Shown here piece after piece: positions 34,031 through 42,283 of a stretch of DNA of 64,000 bases; the first letter of the stretch is position 1; every line of letters begins with the position of its first letter. The position numbers and the translations under genes are program-made. The DNA is from Bacteroidaceae bacterium (lineage in GTDB: Bacteria; Bacteroidota; Bacteroidia; Bacteroidales; Bacteroidaceae). The notes beneath the pieces were generated by a model. That model was not told the origin of the DNA. It was given only the letters and a program-made list of their open reading frames with translations, and searched no databases. The DNA lies in the NCBI GenBank assembly GCA_017428785.1, contig JAFRQD010000063.1, forward strand, positions 17,071-81,070, given 5' to 3'.

Positions 34031-35173
34031 ATGGTAAGCGGTAAGTTCGAAGACATACGTCCGTACAACGAGGCGGAGATACCTGCGGCGATGCATCGCA
34101 TTGCCTGTAGCAAGGAGTTCGCTCTGCTTGCCTCGTTTGTCTTTCCCGACAGACCGACGGAAGAGGTGGCGAGAGAGGTGATGGGCTACAAGACGGTGCG
34201 CGAGTTCCAGCTCGGCGTGATGTATCATGCCAACAAGCAGATTCTCGGGAGAAGCACGACTGGCTTCACCTACTCGGGCATCGAACGGCTTACACCAGAG
34301 AAGAGCTACCTGTTTGTCTCCAACCATCGCGACATCATGCTCGATGCATCGCTCATGCAGAACATATTGACCGACAACGGCTTCGACACCTGCGAGATAA
34401 CCTTCGGAGAAAACCTGATGCGAGGCGAGCTGGTCATAGATGTGGGCAAGAGCAACAAGATGTTCAAGGTGGCACGCCCCGGAAAGAATGCGCGTGAGTT
34501 CTACAAGAACTCGCTCCTGCTCTCAGAATACATCCGCCAGACACTCGTCGAGAAACGCCAGTCTGTCTGGATTGCACAACGCAACGGCAGAACCAAAGAC
34601 GGCAAGGACCGCACAGACCAGGGCATCATCAAGATGTTCGGGATGTCGGAAACGAAGGACAGAATCGCTTCTCTTGCCGAACTGAACATCGTGCCGGTCG
34701 CCATCTCGTACGAATGGGAGTCGTGCGACGTGCTGAAGGCTATCGAGCTTTACGAGCGCCGCAGAGGTCCATACACGAAAAAGCCAGGCGAGGACCTGAA
34801 CAGCATCCTGACTGGCATCACTCAACAGAAAGGACGCGTGCACCTCGCTTTCTGCGAGCCCCTCACCGCTGCTCATCTCCGAAACCTGCCCAACACAACA
34901 GCCAACGAGTTTCACAAGCAAGTGGCAAGCCTGCTCGACAAGCGAATCTGTTCGGCATATCGGCTCACGCCCAACAACTTCATCGCCCACGACCTCCGCA
35001 GCGGGAAGGACACATATCGGGAGATGTATGGCAAGGAAGAGAAAGCGGCATTTGTCCGCCACATGTCAGGCCTCGCCCGTTTCGAGGGGGAATACGATAC
35101 GAAGGAACTGAGGGACATTCTCCTCGGCATCTATGCCAACCCCATTGACAGCAAAAGACTATTCGAGAAATGA
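34031..35173 (+). CDS. Glycerol-3-phosphate/lysophosphatidate-type acyltransferase
   Basis: 380 residues with the PlsC/PlsB motif SNHRDIMLDA (H-x4-D), GENLMRG and QRNGRTKDGKDRTDQG. The domain is preceded by about 75 residues and followed by a long helical C-terminus. It is the third or fourth acyltransferase in the cluster and may load the product onto a glycerolipid. The stop overlaps the MMPL start by 4 bases (ATGA). Confidence 0.85.
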   Translation: MVSGKFEDIRPYNEAEIPAAMHRIACSKEFALLASFVFPDRPTEEVAREVMGYKTVREFQLGVMYHANKQILGRSTTGFTYSGIERLTPEKSYLFVSNHRDIMLDASLMQNILTDNGFDTCEITFGENLMRGELVIDVGKSNKMFKVARPGKNAREFYKNSLLLSEYIRQTLVEKRQSVWIAQRNGRTKDGKDRTDQGIIKMFGMSETKDRIASLAELNIVPVAISYEWESCDVLKAIELYERRRGPYTKKPGEDLNSILTGITQQKGRVHLAFCEPLTAAHLRNLPNTTANEFHKQVASLLDKRICSAYRLTPNNFIAHDLRSGKDTYREMYGKEEKAAFVRHMSGLARFEGEYDTKELRDILLGIYANPIDSKRLFEK

Positions 35174-37614
35174 TACTGAAGATATACGATTACCTCCGCC
35201 GACATGCCCTTGCCCGTTGGGCATCGCTTCTCGCCATAGCGCTCGCCATGATAGCGTCCGTCATGCGTCTCTCCTATAAAGAGGACATCCAGGACTTCCT
35301 TCCTCTCAGCGAAACAGACAGGCAGCGGATGGCAGTCTATCAAGACATCTCGGGCATGAACCGCCTTTTTGTTGTCTTCGAGAGCGACGGAGATGCAGAG
35401 CAAACCACGCAGGCAATAGATGGTTTCGTAGAGGCCTTGGAGGAGAGCGATACGGCAGGCTGGTGCCAGAACCTGCAAGCGACATTCGACCTCGAGAGCA
35501 TCTCCGAGACGATGGATTTCGTCTATCAGAACATCCCCCTCTTCCTCAAAGAGAAAGACTACACACGGATGGACAGCCTGCTCGCTTTGCCTGATTTCAT
35601 GGACGAAAAGCTCGAAGACGACTTAAACGCCCTGATGCTCCCTTCGGGCAGTATGCTGAGCGAAAACATAGCTCGTGACCCCCTCGGACTCTTTGCGCCG
35701 GTCTTGCAGGAACTGCAGCAATCACAGCGGCAAATGCACTTTGAGATGTACGACGGCTACATCTTTACGCCCGACATGTCCAAGGCTATTGTGATGCTCT
35801 CCTCGCCCTTCGGAAGCAGCGAAACAAAGAGGAACGCCCAACTCGTCGCCTTGCTCGACAAGGCTATTAACACCATGCAAGCAGACTTCCCAGAGATAAA
35901 GGCGCACGTCATTGGCGGGCCGCAAGTGGCTGTGGGCAACGCAAGGCAGATTATGCACGACAGCATCCTGGCCGTGTCCTTGGCTGCCATACTCATCTTA
36001 GCCTTGCTGCTTTATGCTTTCCGCAGGTTCAGGGACATCCTGCTCATCGCCTTGTCCGTCTTTGGAGGCTGGCTCTTTGCGCTTGGCGGCATGGCTCTTG
36101 TGCACGACAGCGTCTCGATGATAGTCGTTGGCATATCGAGCATCATCATCGGCATTGCGGTCAACTATCCGTTGCACCTCATCAGCCATGTGCAGCACCA
36201 GCCCGACATTCGGCAAGCACTTCGCGAAATAACCACGCCGCTCCTTGTAGGCAACATCACGACTGTCGGAGCTTTCCTCGCTCTCGTGCCGCTGAAGTCC
36301 ATCGCCTTGCGCGACCTCGGCTTGTTTGCTTCCTTCCTGCTTATCGGCACGATATTGTTTGTGCTCGTTTGGCTCCCGCACTTAGTGACCTCCTCCACGG
36401 AAAACGAAACAGTAAACGGTAAATGGTCAAATGATAAATGTCCTGATATCCTAAGCCGTCTTGCCTCCGTGCAGATAGAGAGAAAGCGATGGCTGGTCGT
36501 CTTGGTGGCTGTGCTTACGCTTGTCTTTGCCTACTTCAGCCTTTCCACAGAATTTGATCCAGATGTATCGAACATCAACTACATGACCGAGGAGCAGAAA
36601 GCCGACATGAACAGTCCCCTCCTCACCTCCATCAAGGGAGAGGGTGACCTTATCTCTCTCTACACATTCTCCACAGGAAAGGACTTCGACGAAGCTCTTA
36701 TACTCTCAGAAGCCAAACAAACTGCTCTCGACTCCTTGAAAGAAGCAGGGCTTATCGTGAGCAACCAAGGCGTAAGCCGCTTCCTGCCTTCGGAAGCAGA
36801 GCAGGCAAAGCGCATCAACCGATGGAACGAATGGCTCGGCAGACATCCCAGGCTCCTTAGCGACCTCGATGCGGCATCGGGAAAGCATGGATTCTCCACC
36901 GAAGCATTCTCTGAATTCAGCAACATCATTGAGGCAGGACATACGGCACATGCCTTTGATTACTTCCTTCCCTTGACTTCCAAAGTCCTTGCAGGGAATG
37001 TCTCGGGCAAAGCGAACGCCACGATAGTAGATGTCCTTACCGTTAGGAAAGAAGATACCGAACGCGTCAAGGAGGCTTTGCCCGAAGCTTTCGACATCGC
37101 TGCCCTCAACTCCTCGGTTGCCAACTCCCTTTCCAATGACTTCAATTATATAGGCTGGGCTTGTTCGTTGATTGTCTTCCTTTTCCTGTGGCTATCGTTC
37201 CGACGCATCGAGCTGGCCGTCATATCCTTCATCCCGATGGCTGTCAGCTGGATATGGATTCTGGGCATCATGTCGTTGCTGGGCATCAAGTTCAACATCG
37301 TCAACATCATCCTCGCCACCTTCATCTTCGGCCAAGGCGACGACTACACCATCTTCATGACGGAGGGCTGCATCTCGGAATATATTCACAAACGCCCTAT
37401 CCTTGCTCCCTACAAACGGAGCATCATCCTCTCTGCCCTGATAATGTTCATCGGCATCGGCACACTCATCTTTGCCAAGCATCCTGCCCTCCACTCGCTG
37501 GCAGAGGTCACCATCATTGGCATGTTCTCTGTCGTGCTGATGGCTTACCTCATACCGCCGCTTCTCTTCAAATGGATGATGAGGCGGTTCCCAAAACGAT
37601 TTGAAACGCTATAG
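35170..37614 (+). CDS. MMPL/RND family exporter
   Basis: 814 residues with the repeated RND half-transporter layout: TM1, a periplasmic domain, five TM helices (about 255-420), then a repeat of the same from about 440. NIVNIILATFIFGQGDDYTIFM near residue 710 carries the charged residues of the proton path. Predicted exporters of this type are constant members of aryl-polyene and flexirubin clusters. At the boundary between the halves (ENETVNGKWSNDKCP) a GGTAAAT repeat is inserted in frame (36409-36440). Confidence 0.9.
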   Translation: MILKIYDYLRRHALARWASLLAIALAMIASVMRLSYKEDIQDFLPLSETDRQRMAVYQDISGMNRLFVVFESDGDAEQTTQAIDGFVEALEESDTAGWCQNLQATFDLESISETMDFVYQNIPLFLKEKDYTRMDSLLALPDFMDEKLEDDLNALMLPSGSMLSENIARDPLGLFAPVLQELQQSQRQMHFEMYDGYIFTPDMSKAIVMLSSPFGSSETKRNAQLVALLDKAINTMQADFPEIKAHVIGGPQVAVGNARQIMHDSILAVSLAAILILALLLYAFRRFRDILLIALSVFGGWLFALGGMALVHDSVSMIVVGISSIIIGIAVNYPLHLISHVQHQPDIRQALREITTPLLVGNITTVGAFLALVPLKSIALRDLGLFASFLLIGTILFVLVWLPHLVTSSTENETVNGKWSNDKCPDILSRLASVQIERKRWLVVLVAVLTLVFAYFSLSTEFDPDVSNINYMTEEQKADMNSPLLTSIKGEGDLISLYTFSTGKDFDEALILSEAKQTALDSLKEAGLIVSNQGVSRFLPSEAEQAKRINRWNEWLGRHPRLLSDLDAASGKHGFSTEAFSEFSNIIEAGHTAHAFDYFLPLTSKVLAGNVSGKANATIVDVLTVRKEDTERVKEALPEAFDIAALNSSVANSLSNDFNYIGWACSLIVFLFLWLSFRRIELAVISFIPMAVSWIWILGIMSLLGIKFNIVNIILATFIFGQGDDYTIFMTEGCISEYIHKRPILAPYKRSIILSALIMFIGIGTLIFAKHPALHSLAEVTIIGMFSVVLMAYLIPPLLFKWMMRRFPKRFETL
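36409..36440 (+). repeat. GGTAAAT heptanucleotide repeat inside the MMPL gene
   Basis: CAGTAAACGGTAAATGGTCA and AATGATAAATG, in frame, in the cytoplasmic linker between the two RND halves. Confidence 0.75.
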
Positions 37615-37617
37615 ATT

Positions 37618-37842
37618 ATGAAAGAACACATTATTGAATTGCTGTCGGGGGCGCTCCCCATGGTCAATCTCGAATCGGACTTCCTTTTCAGCGAGCTCGA
37701 CTCTCTTGGCGTCACAACCATCCTGATGCTCCTCTCCGAAGAATACGGCATCCAGTTGGAGGCAAGGGACGCAACGCCGAAGAACCTCAAGACCATCGAC
37801 TCTATCGTTAAGATGGTGGAAGAAAAACTTGCGAAGGAATGA
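37618..37842 (+). CDS. Acyl carrier protein (ACP3)
   Basis: 74-residue carrier protein with serine S29 in FSELDSLGVTTILMLL and ACP-like helices. Coupled to the AMP ligase gene by ATGA, which suggests that the ligase loads this carrier with the starter acid. Confidence 0.88.
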   Translation: MKEHIIELLSGALPMVNLESDFLFSELDSLGVTTILMLLSEEYGIQLEARDATPKNLKTIDSIVKMVEEKLAKE

Positions 37843-39152
37843 CGCTTGAGCAACAAATCGAACGCTTTGCCAAGACGACGCCGGACAAAGCGGCGGTCAT
37901 AACCGGCAACGAGACGCTCTCCTACTCGTCTTTATGGGGACGCGTTCAGGAGGAGGCACTACGGTTGGGGCTCAAGGAGGGCCAGCCGCATGTGTTCGTC
38001 GCTACGCAAGACACCGACTTCATCGTGACCTATCTGGCCGTTCATGTCTGCGGAGCCGTTGCCGTTCCTCTCGAAGCCTCAACGCCCAAGGAACGTCAGC
38101 AGCAAATCCGCGACGAGGTCAATCTTCAATCTTCAATCTTCAATGTCTCCGACATCCTCTACACCACAGGTACGACCGGCAAGGCAAAAGGCGTGATGAT
38201 TTCGTCGAGAGCATGGACGGCCAATGCCGAGAACCTGATAGACAGGCTTGGCTTCACCTCCGACTTGCTCTTCATCATTTGCGGTCCGCTCAACCATCTT
38301 GGCAGCCTCTCCAAGATATATCCCACGCTCATGACCGGCGCTACATTATATATATTGGAGAGTCTGAAGGACATGAACGCCTTCTTCTCCGTCTTCGAGC
38401 TGCCTTTCCAGAAGTTCGCCACATTCCTTGTCCCCTCGAGCATCAGGATGCTTCTGCAGGTTGCCTCAAAGGACTTGGCCGCTGTCGCCTCAAAGATTGA
38501 CTTCATCGAGACGGGAGCCGCTGCCATCTCACAAAGCGATATGGAAAGCCTCTGCCGCATACTGCCTTCTTCCCGCCTCTTCAATACATACGCTTCGACA
38601 GAGACGGGCATCGTTTGCAGCTACGAGTACAGCAAGTACGGCTGCGAGCCTGGGCTCTTGGGAAAGCCGATGAAGCATTCTTCTGTTCGCATCGACGAGG
38701 ATGGCAGGGTGATTTGTTCGGGCCTGACCATCATGTCGGGCTATGTAGGCGCTCCCGAACTGACGGCTGATGTCCTTCGAGACGGAGAAGTCTTCACTTC
38801 TGACATCGGCATCCTGGACGGGCAAGGCATGCTGCACCTGAAGGGACGGCAGGACGACGTCATCAATGTGGGCGGATACAAGGTGAACCCTGCGGAGGTG
38901 GAAGACGCAGTCAACGGCTTCGAGCCCATCGCCGACTGCATCTGCATTCCTGCCCGCCACATCCTGCTCGGCACGGTGCCCAAGCTGCTTTATGTGCCCA
39001 AGCAAGGGCATGAGGTCAGGCCAAAGGACATTGCCGGCTTCCTCCGAGGACACCTCGAAAACTACAAAATACCCCTACTCTATGAGGCCGTCGATGCCAT
39101 CAGGCACACCTACAACGGCAAACTCGACCGAAAATCTTACCAAAAGTATTAG
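37839..39152 (+). CDS. AMP-dependent acyl/aryl-ACP ligase
   Basis: 437-residue adenylate-forming enzyme, shorter than typical acyl-CoA synthetases. P-loop LYTTGTTGKAKGVMIS, NTYASTETGIV, hinge LKGRQDDVINVGGYKVNPAEVE and C-terminal catalytic Lys in NGKLDRK. It probably activates an aryl or acyl starter and loads ACP3. A block of AATCTTC repeats (38119-38146), encoding LQSSIFN just before the P-loop strand, is inserted in frame. Confidence 0.88.
   Translation: MTLEQQIERFAKTTPDKAAVITGNETLSYSSLWGRVQEEALRLGLKEGQPHVFVATQDTDFIVTYLAVHVCGAVAVPLEASTPKERQQQIRDEVNLQSSIFNVSDILYTTGTTGKAKGVMISSRAWTANAENLIDRLGFTSDLLFIICGPLNHLGSLSKIYPTLMTGATLYILESLKDMNAFFSVFELPFQKFATFLVPSSIRMLLQVASKDLAAVASKIDFIETGAAAISQSDMESLCRILPSSRLFNTYASTETGIVCSYEYSKYGCEPGLLGKPMKHSSVRIDEDGRVICSGLTIMSGYVGAPELTADVLRDGEVFTSDIGILDGQGMLHLKGRQDDVINVGGYKVNPAEVEDAVNGFEPIADCICIPARHILLGTVPKLLYVPKQGHEVRPKDIAGFLRGHLENYKIPLLYEAVDAIRHTYNGKLDRKSYQKY
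38119..38146 (+). repeat. AATCTTC heptanucleotide repeat inside the AMP ligase gene
   Basis: Three and a half 7-base units in frame (CAATCTTCAATCTTCAATC...). One 21-base turn equals seven codons, so frame is kept. Confidence 0.75.
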
Positions 39153-39156
39153 TAAT

Positions 39157-41208
39157 ATGTCTAAACAAAACCTTTTTAATGCGAAATGGGTGCTTCTGCC
39201 CATGCTTCTTCTGCCTCTCTGCATGATGGCGAAGAAAGAGAGAATCCTGTCACCTGACGGTCTTACCTATCTCGATGTGAAACTCGAGGACGGCCGCCTC
39301 ACCTACTCTGCCGGCTATCGCCAACTCGTGAAAGCCAAGAAGAAAGGTGCCGTGCCCGACACGCTCGATGTGCCGATGCTCCTCGACTCGCCCCTCGGCC
39401 TCTACACCAATGTGGGCGACCTGAGCAAAGACCTTGAGTACATCCGGCAGGAAACGCCGGAAAACATATCTCACAAGACAGAATATCGTCTGCGACAAGG
39501 CAAGCAGAGCGAGATAAGTGCCGAGGAGAACAGCCTCGTCCTCGTTTTCACCAATCCCGAAGCAAAGAAGCGCAAACTGATGATGATGGTCGCCTTCCGA
39601 GTCTTCAACAATAACATCGCCTACAGCTACCGCCTCTTACAGGGCGGCGAGACCACGGCAATCGTTGTGACGGGCGAGGCCTCGGGCTTCCGTCTGCCCA
39701 CCGATGCCACAGCCTTCATCTGTCCGCAGAGCGACCCGATGGTGGGATGGATGCAAACAAAGCCCAGCTACGAAGAGGGATACATCTGGGACGAACCCAT
39801 CACGAAACGCAGTCAGTACGGACACGGCTGGACCTTCCCCTGCCTCTTCCACGAGGGTGACAAGGGTTGGCTCTTGATAAGCGAGACGGGCGTCAGCAGC
39901 AACTACTGCGGCAGTCATCTCAGCGATGCCACATCCGACGGCCTCTTCACCATCGCCTTCCCCATGGAGGGAGAAAACAACGGCTTCGGCAGCACGGGCG
40001 CTCAACTGGGGCTGGCCGACTGCAACATCTCTCCCTACGACTGGATGACGCAATGGACGCCCTATCGCACCATTACCTTCGGCCCGACGCTGAAGCCCAT
40101 CGTGGAGACCACCATCACCTGGGACGTCGTGGAGCAACTCTATGAGCCAAGCATCGACTATAAGGGCTCGCGCAACACTTGGTCGTGGATCATCTGGCAA
40201 GACGCGAGCATCAACTACGACGACCAGGTGAAGTACATCGACCTGGCTGCCAGCCTCGGATGGGAAGGCTGCCTCATCGACGGCGGCTGGTACGAGAACA
40301 TCGGACGCACGGGCATGGAGAAGCTCTTTGCCTACTGCAAGGAGAAAGGCGTGCGCCCCTGGGTGTGGTACAACTCGAACGGCGGCTGGAACAACGCTCC
40401 GCAGAGTGCCCGCCAATGCATGCACAACTCCATCGTCCGCAAGAAGGAGATGAAGTGGCTGCGCGATGGTGGTGTGGCCGGCATCAAGGTGGACTTCTTC
40501 GGTGGCGACAAGCAGGAGACCATGCGACTCTACGAAGCCATCCTCTCCGACGCTAACGACTTCGGCATTCAGGTCATCTTCCACGGCTGCACGATGCCGC
40601 GAGGATGGGAGAAGATGTATCCCAACTATTGCAGCTCGGAAGCCGTCCTGGCCAGTGAGAACCTATACTTCAGCCAAGGTTTCTGCGAGATGGAAGCCCG
40701 CCACGCATGCCTTCATCCCTTTGTCCGCAACACAACCGGCTCGATGGAATATGGCGGCACAGTCCTCCAGAAGCGCCTCCACAAAGACCCAGACAAGGGC
40801 AATACGCGCCGCACCTCCGATGCCTTTGAGCTCGCCACAGCCATCGTCTTCCAGTCGAGCGGCCAGAACTTCGCCCTCACGCCTCGCAACCTCACCGAAC
40901 AGCCTCAGTTCGAGATTGACTTCATGAAGCAGGTGCCGACCACTTGGGACGAGACGTGCTTCATCGACGGCTACCCGGGGAAGTATGTTGTCTTGGCTCG
41001 CAGACACGCCGGCCAGTGGTACATCGCCGCTCTCAATGCTCAGAAAGAGCCGCTCACCTTGTCGCTCGACATCAAGGGCTACAACGTGAAGAGCCTCATC
41101 ACGGATGAAGCCGACATCACAAACACCGTATCTCTTCCTCTAAAAGCCGACAAGAAGGGCAACGTGAAGCTGACCGTCCTGCCCAACGGCGGAGCTGTCC
41201 TCTTCTGA
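39157..41208 (+). CDS. Glycoside hydrolase family 97
   Basis: 683 residues from the ATG at 39157 (MSKQNLFNAKWVLLPMLLLPLCMMAKKE, a signal peptide), four bases after the ligase stop. Family marks: LSPDGLTYLDVKLEDGRLTYSAGY, NTWSWIIWQD, WEGCLIDGGWYEN and GIKVDFFGGDKQETM, then TTGSMEYG. The Asp in KVDFFGGD is at the position of the nucleophile in retaining (alpha-galactosidase type) GH97 members. Likely periplasmic. Being cotranscribed with the polyene-like cluster is unexpected. Confidence 0.9.
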   Translation: MSKQNLFNAKWVLLPMLLLPLCMMAKKERILSPDGLTYLDVKLEDGRLTYSAGYRQLVKAKKKGAVPDTLDVPMLLDSPLGLYTNVGDLSKDLEYIRQETPENISHKTEYRLRQGKQSEISAEENSLVLVFTNPEAKKRKLMMMVAFRVFNNNIAYSYRLLQGGETTAIVVTGEASGFRLPTDATAFICPQSDPMVGWMQTKPSYEEGYIWDEPITKRSQYGHGWTFPCLFHEGDKGWLLISETGVSSNYCGSHLSDATSDGLFTIAFPMEGENNGFGSTGAQLGLADCNISPYDWMTQWTPYRTITFGPTLKPIVETTITWDVVEQLYEPSIDYKGSRNTWSWIIWQDASINYDDQVKYIDLAASLGWEGCLIDGGWYENIGRTGMEKLFAYCKEKGVRPWVWYNSNGGWNNAPQSARQCMHNSIVRKKEMKWLRDGGVAGIKVDFFGGDKQETMRLYEAILSDANDFGIQVIFHGCTMPRGWEKMYPNYCSSEAVLASENLYFSQGFCEMEARHACLHPFVRNTTGSMEYGGTVLQKRLHKDPDKGNTRRTSDAFELATAIVFQSSGQNFALTPRNLTEQPQFEIDFMKQVPTTWDETCFIDGYPGKYVVLARRHAGQWYIAALNAQKEPLTLSLDIKGYNVKSLITDEADITNTVSLPLKADKKGNVKLTVLPNGGAVLF

Positions 41209-41291
41209 CCGGCGGAAAACCCTAGGCCAAGCAGCAGGAAAGACAATCGCCCCGCGCAGCGTTCTTCCGTCTGCCTCGCCTGAAACTTCAT

Positions 41292-41375
41292 ACACAGTCT
41301 GCGTATGCACATCTGCAAGTTGCGTTTGTCCATTCGCAGGCTGTGTTTGTAGATACGCAGCTTGCGTATCAAGAA
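41292..41375 (+). repeat. 84-base element copy D (4 x 21 bases)
   Basis: Units at 41292, 41313, 41334 and 41355. The open frame gives heptads TQSAYAH, LQVAFVH, SQAVFVD, TQLAYQE. The first unit has one base change (ACACAG for ACGCAG). The last unit again ends TATCAAGAA. Confidence 0.9.
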
Positions 41376-41499
41376 TTAAATGTGAGCATCGGGGAAATGT
41401 AATACGAAAAAAACAATAATCCGACACAAGCTGAGGACTTTATTCCGCAGACCAAATATCCCTTCGGACATCGTCCTCTGGTAGAGAACACTGCATCCT

Positions 41500-41640
41500 C
41501 ACTCCCATCCCATTCCTTGAACGGGAGAGGAAGAGCAAAGCGATGAGCGGAGTAAGAATGGAGGCTTGGTCACCCCACCTCGGCCTTCGCCCACTCCTCT
41601 CCTATAAGGACCGAGAGCCCCTCCAAGCCCGCAGGCCGTC
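41500..41640. repeat. C-rich dispersed repeat, long form, second copy
   Basis: CCATCCCATTCCTTGAACGG and CCCCACCTCGGCCTTCGCC match, in opposite orientation, the element at 3413-3512. Confidence 0.55.
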
Positions 41641-41702
41641 TTTAGCGGAGAGCAATAAAACAAAATAAGGCTGGCAACCTGAGTTACCAGCCTTAACATT
41701 TG

Positions 41703-41783
41703 TGCCCAGAACAGGAATCGAACCTGCACGCCTCGCGGCACGCGCACCTGAAACGCGCGCGTCTACCATTCCGCCACCTGGGC
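41703..41783 (-). tRNA. tRNA-Leu (CAG anticodon)
   Basis: Reverse strand: acceptor GCCCAGG/TCTGGGC, anticodon loop TTCAGGT within GCGCG/CGCGC-type stem, class II variable arm, T-loop GTTCGATTC. No encoded CCA. Confidence 0.92.
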
Positions 41784-41895
41784 AATCTTTAGTTAAGAGT
41801 TAAGAGTTAAGAGTTTATAGTTTATCTCTTCACTCATCACTAATCTCTAATCAAAATAAAACGAGACTCAGCGCAAAGCACCTTAATCTCGTTCG

Positions 41896-41968
<73 letters not shown>

Positions 41969-41979
41969 CTGATACAATG

Positions 41980-42061
41980 TGAAGAGGAGGAGACTCGAAC
42001 TCCCACGCCTCGCGGCACTACCACCTCAAAGTAGCGCGTCTACCAATTCCGCCACCTCTCC
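41980..42061 (-). tRNA. tRNA-Leu (GAG anticodon)
   Basis: Reverse strand: 82 bases, acceptor GGAGAGG/CCTCTTC (one G-U pair), anticodon loop TTTGAGG, class II variable arm, T-loop GTTCGAGTC. Transcribed first of the three. Confidence 0.92.
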
Positions 42062-42136
42062 AACAATGTGTCTCTTCAGTAATTTCGGTGCCTCTTTCAA
42101 GGCTGCCTTGAGTGCGCTTCCTCCGAAACGCGAGTG

Positions 42137-42168
42137 CAAAGGTACATCTTTTTTTGAAACTGACAAAA
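42137..42168 (-). promoter_or_regulatory. Promoter of the tRNA cluster
   Basis: Minus strand TTTG (42067-equivalent position 42167-42164), 19 bases, TACCTTTG (42144-42137), 76 bases before tRNA-Leu(GAG). Confidence 0.7.
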
Positions 42169-42228
42169 CTTTCCGACACTTTTTTACTTTTTTCCTCATT
42201 TTTTGTTCGTTCTCTTTGGAAAGAAAGC

Positions 42229-42261
42229 AAAAAAAGGGGCACCTCAGTAGCGAGATGCCCC
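42229..42261 (-). terminator. Rho-independent terminator of the BspA-like gene
   Basis: On the minus strand GGGGCATCTC pairs with GAGGTGCCCC across GCTACT and is followed by seven T. Confidence 0.85.
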
Positions 42262-42283
42262 ACATGAATGGAGTAAGTTAAAC

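Larger units (their letters stand above)
41209..41702. other. Intergenic region with repeats, no gene
   Basis: About 490 bases between GH97 and the tRNAs: 84-base copy D (41292-41375) and a C-rich dispersed repeat (41500-41640). No supported gene. Confidence 0.6.
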
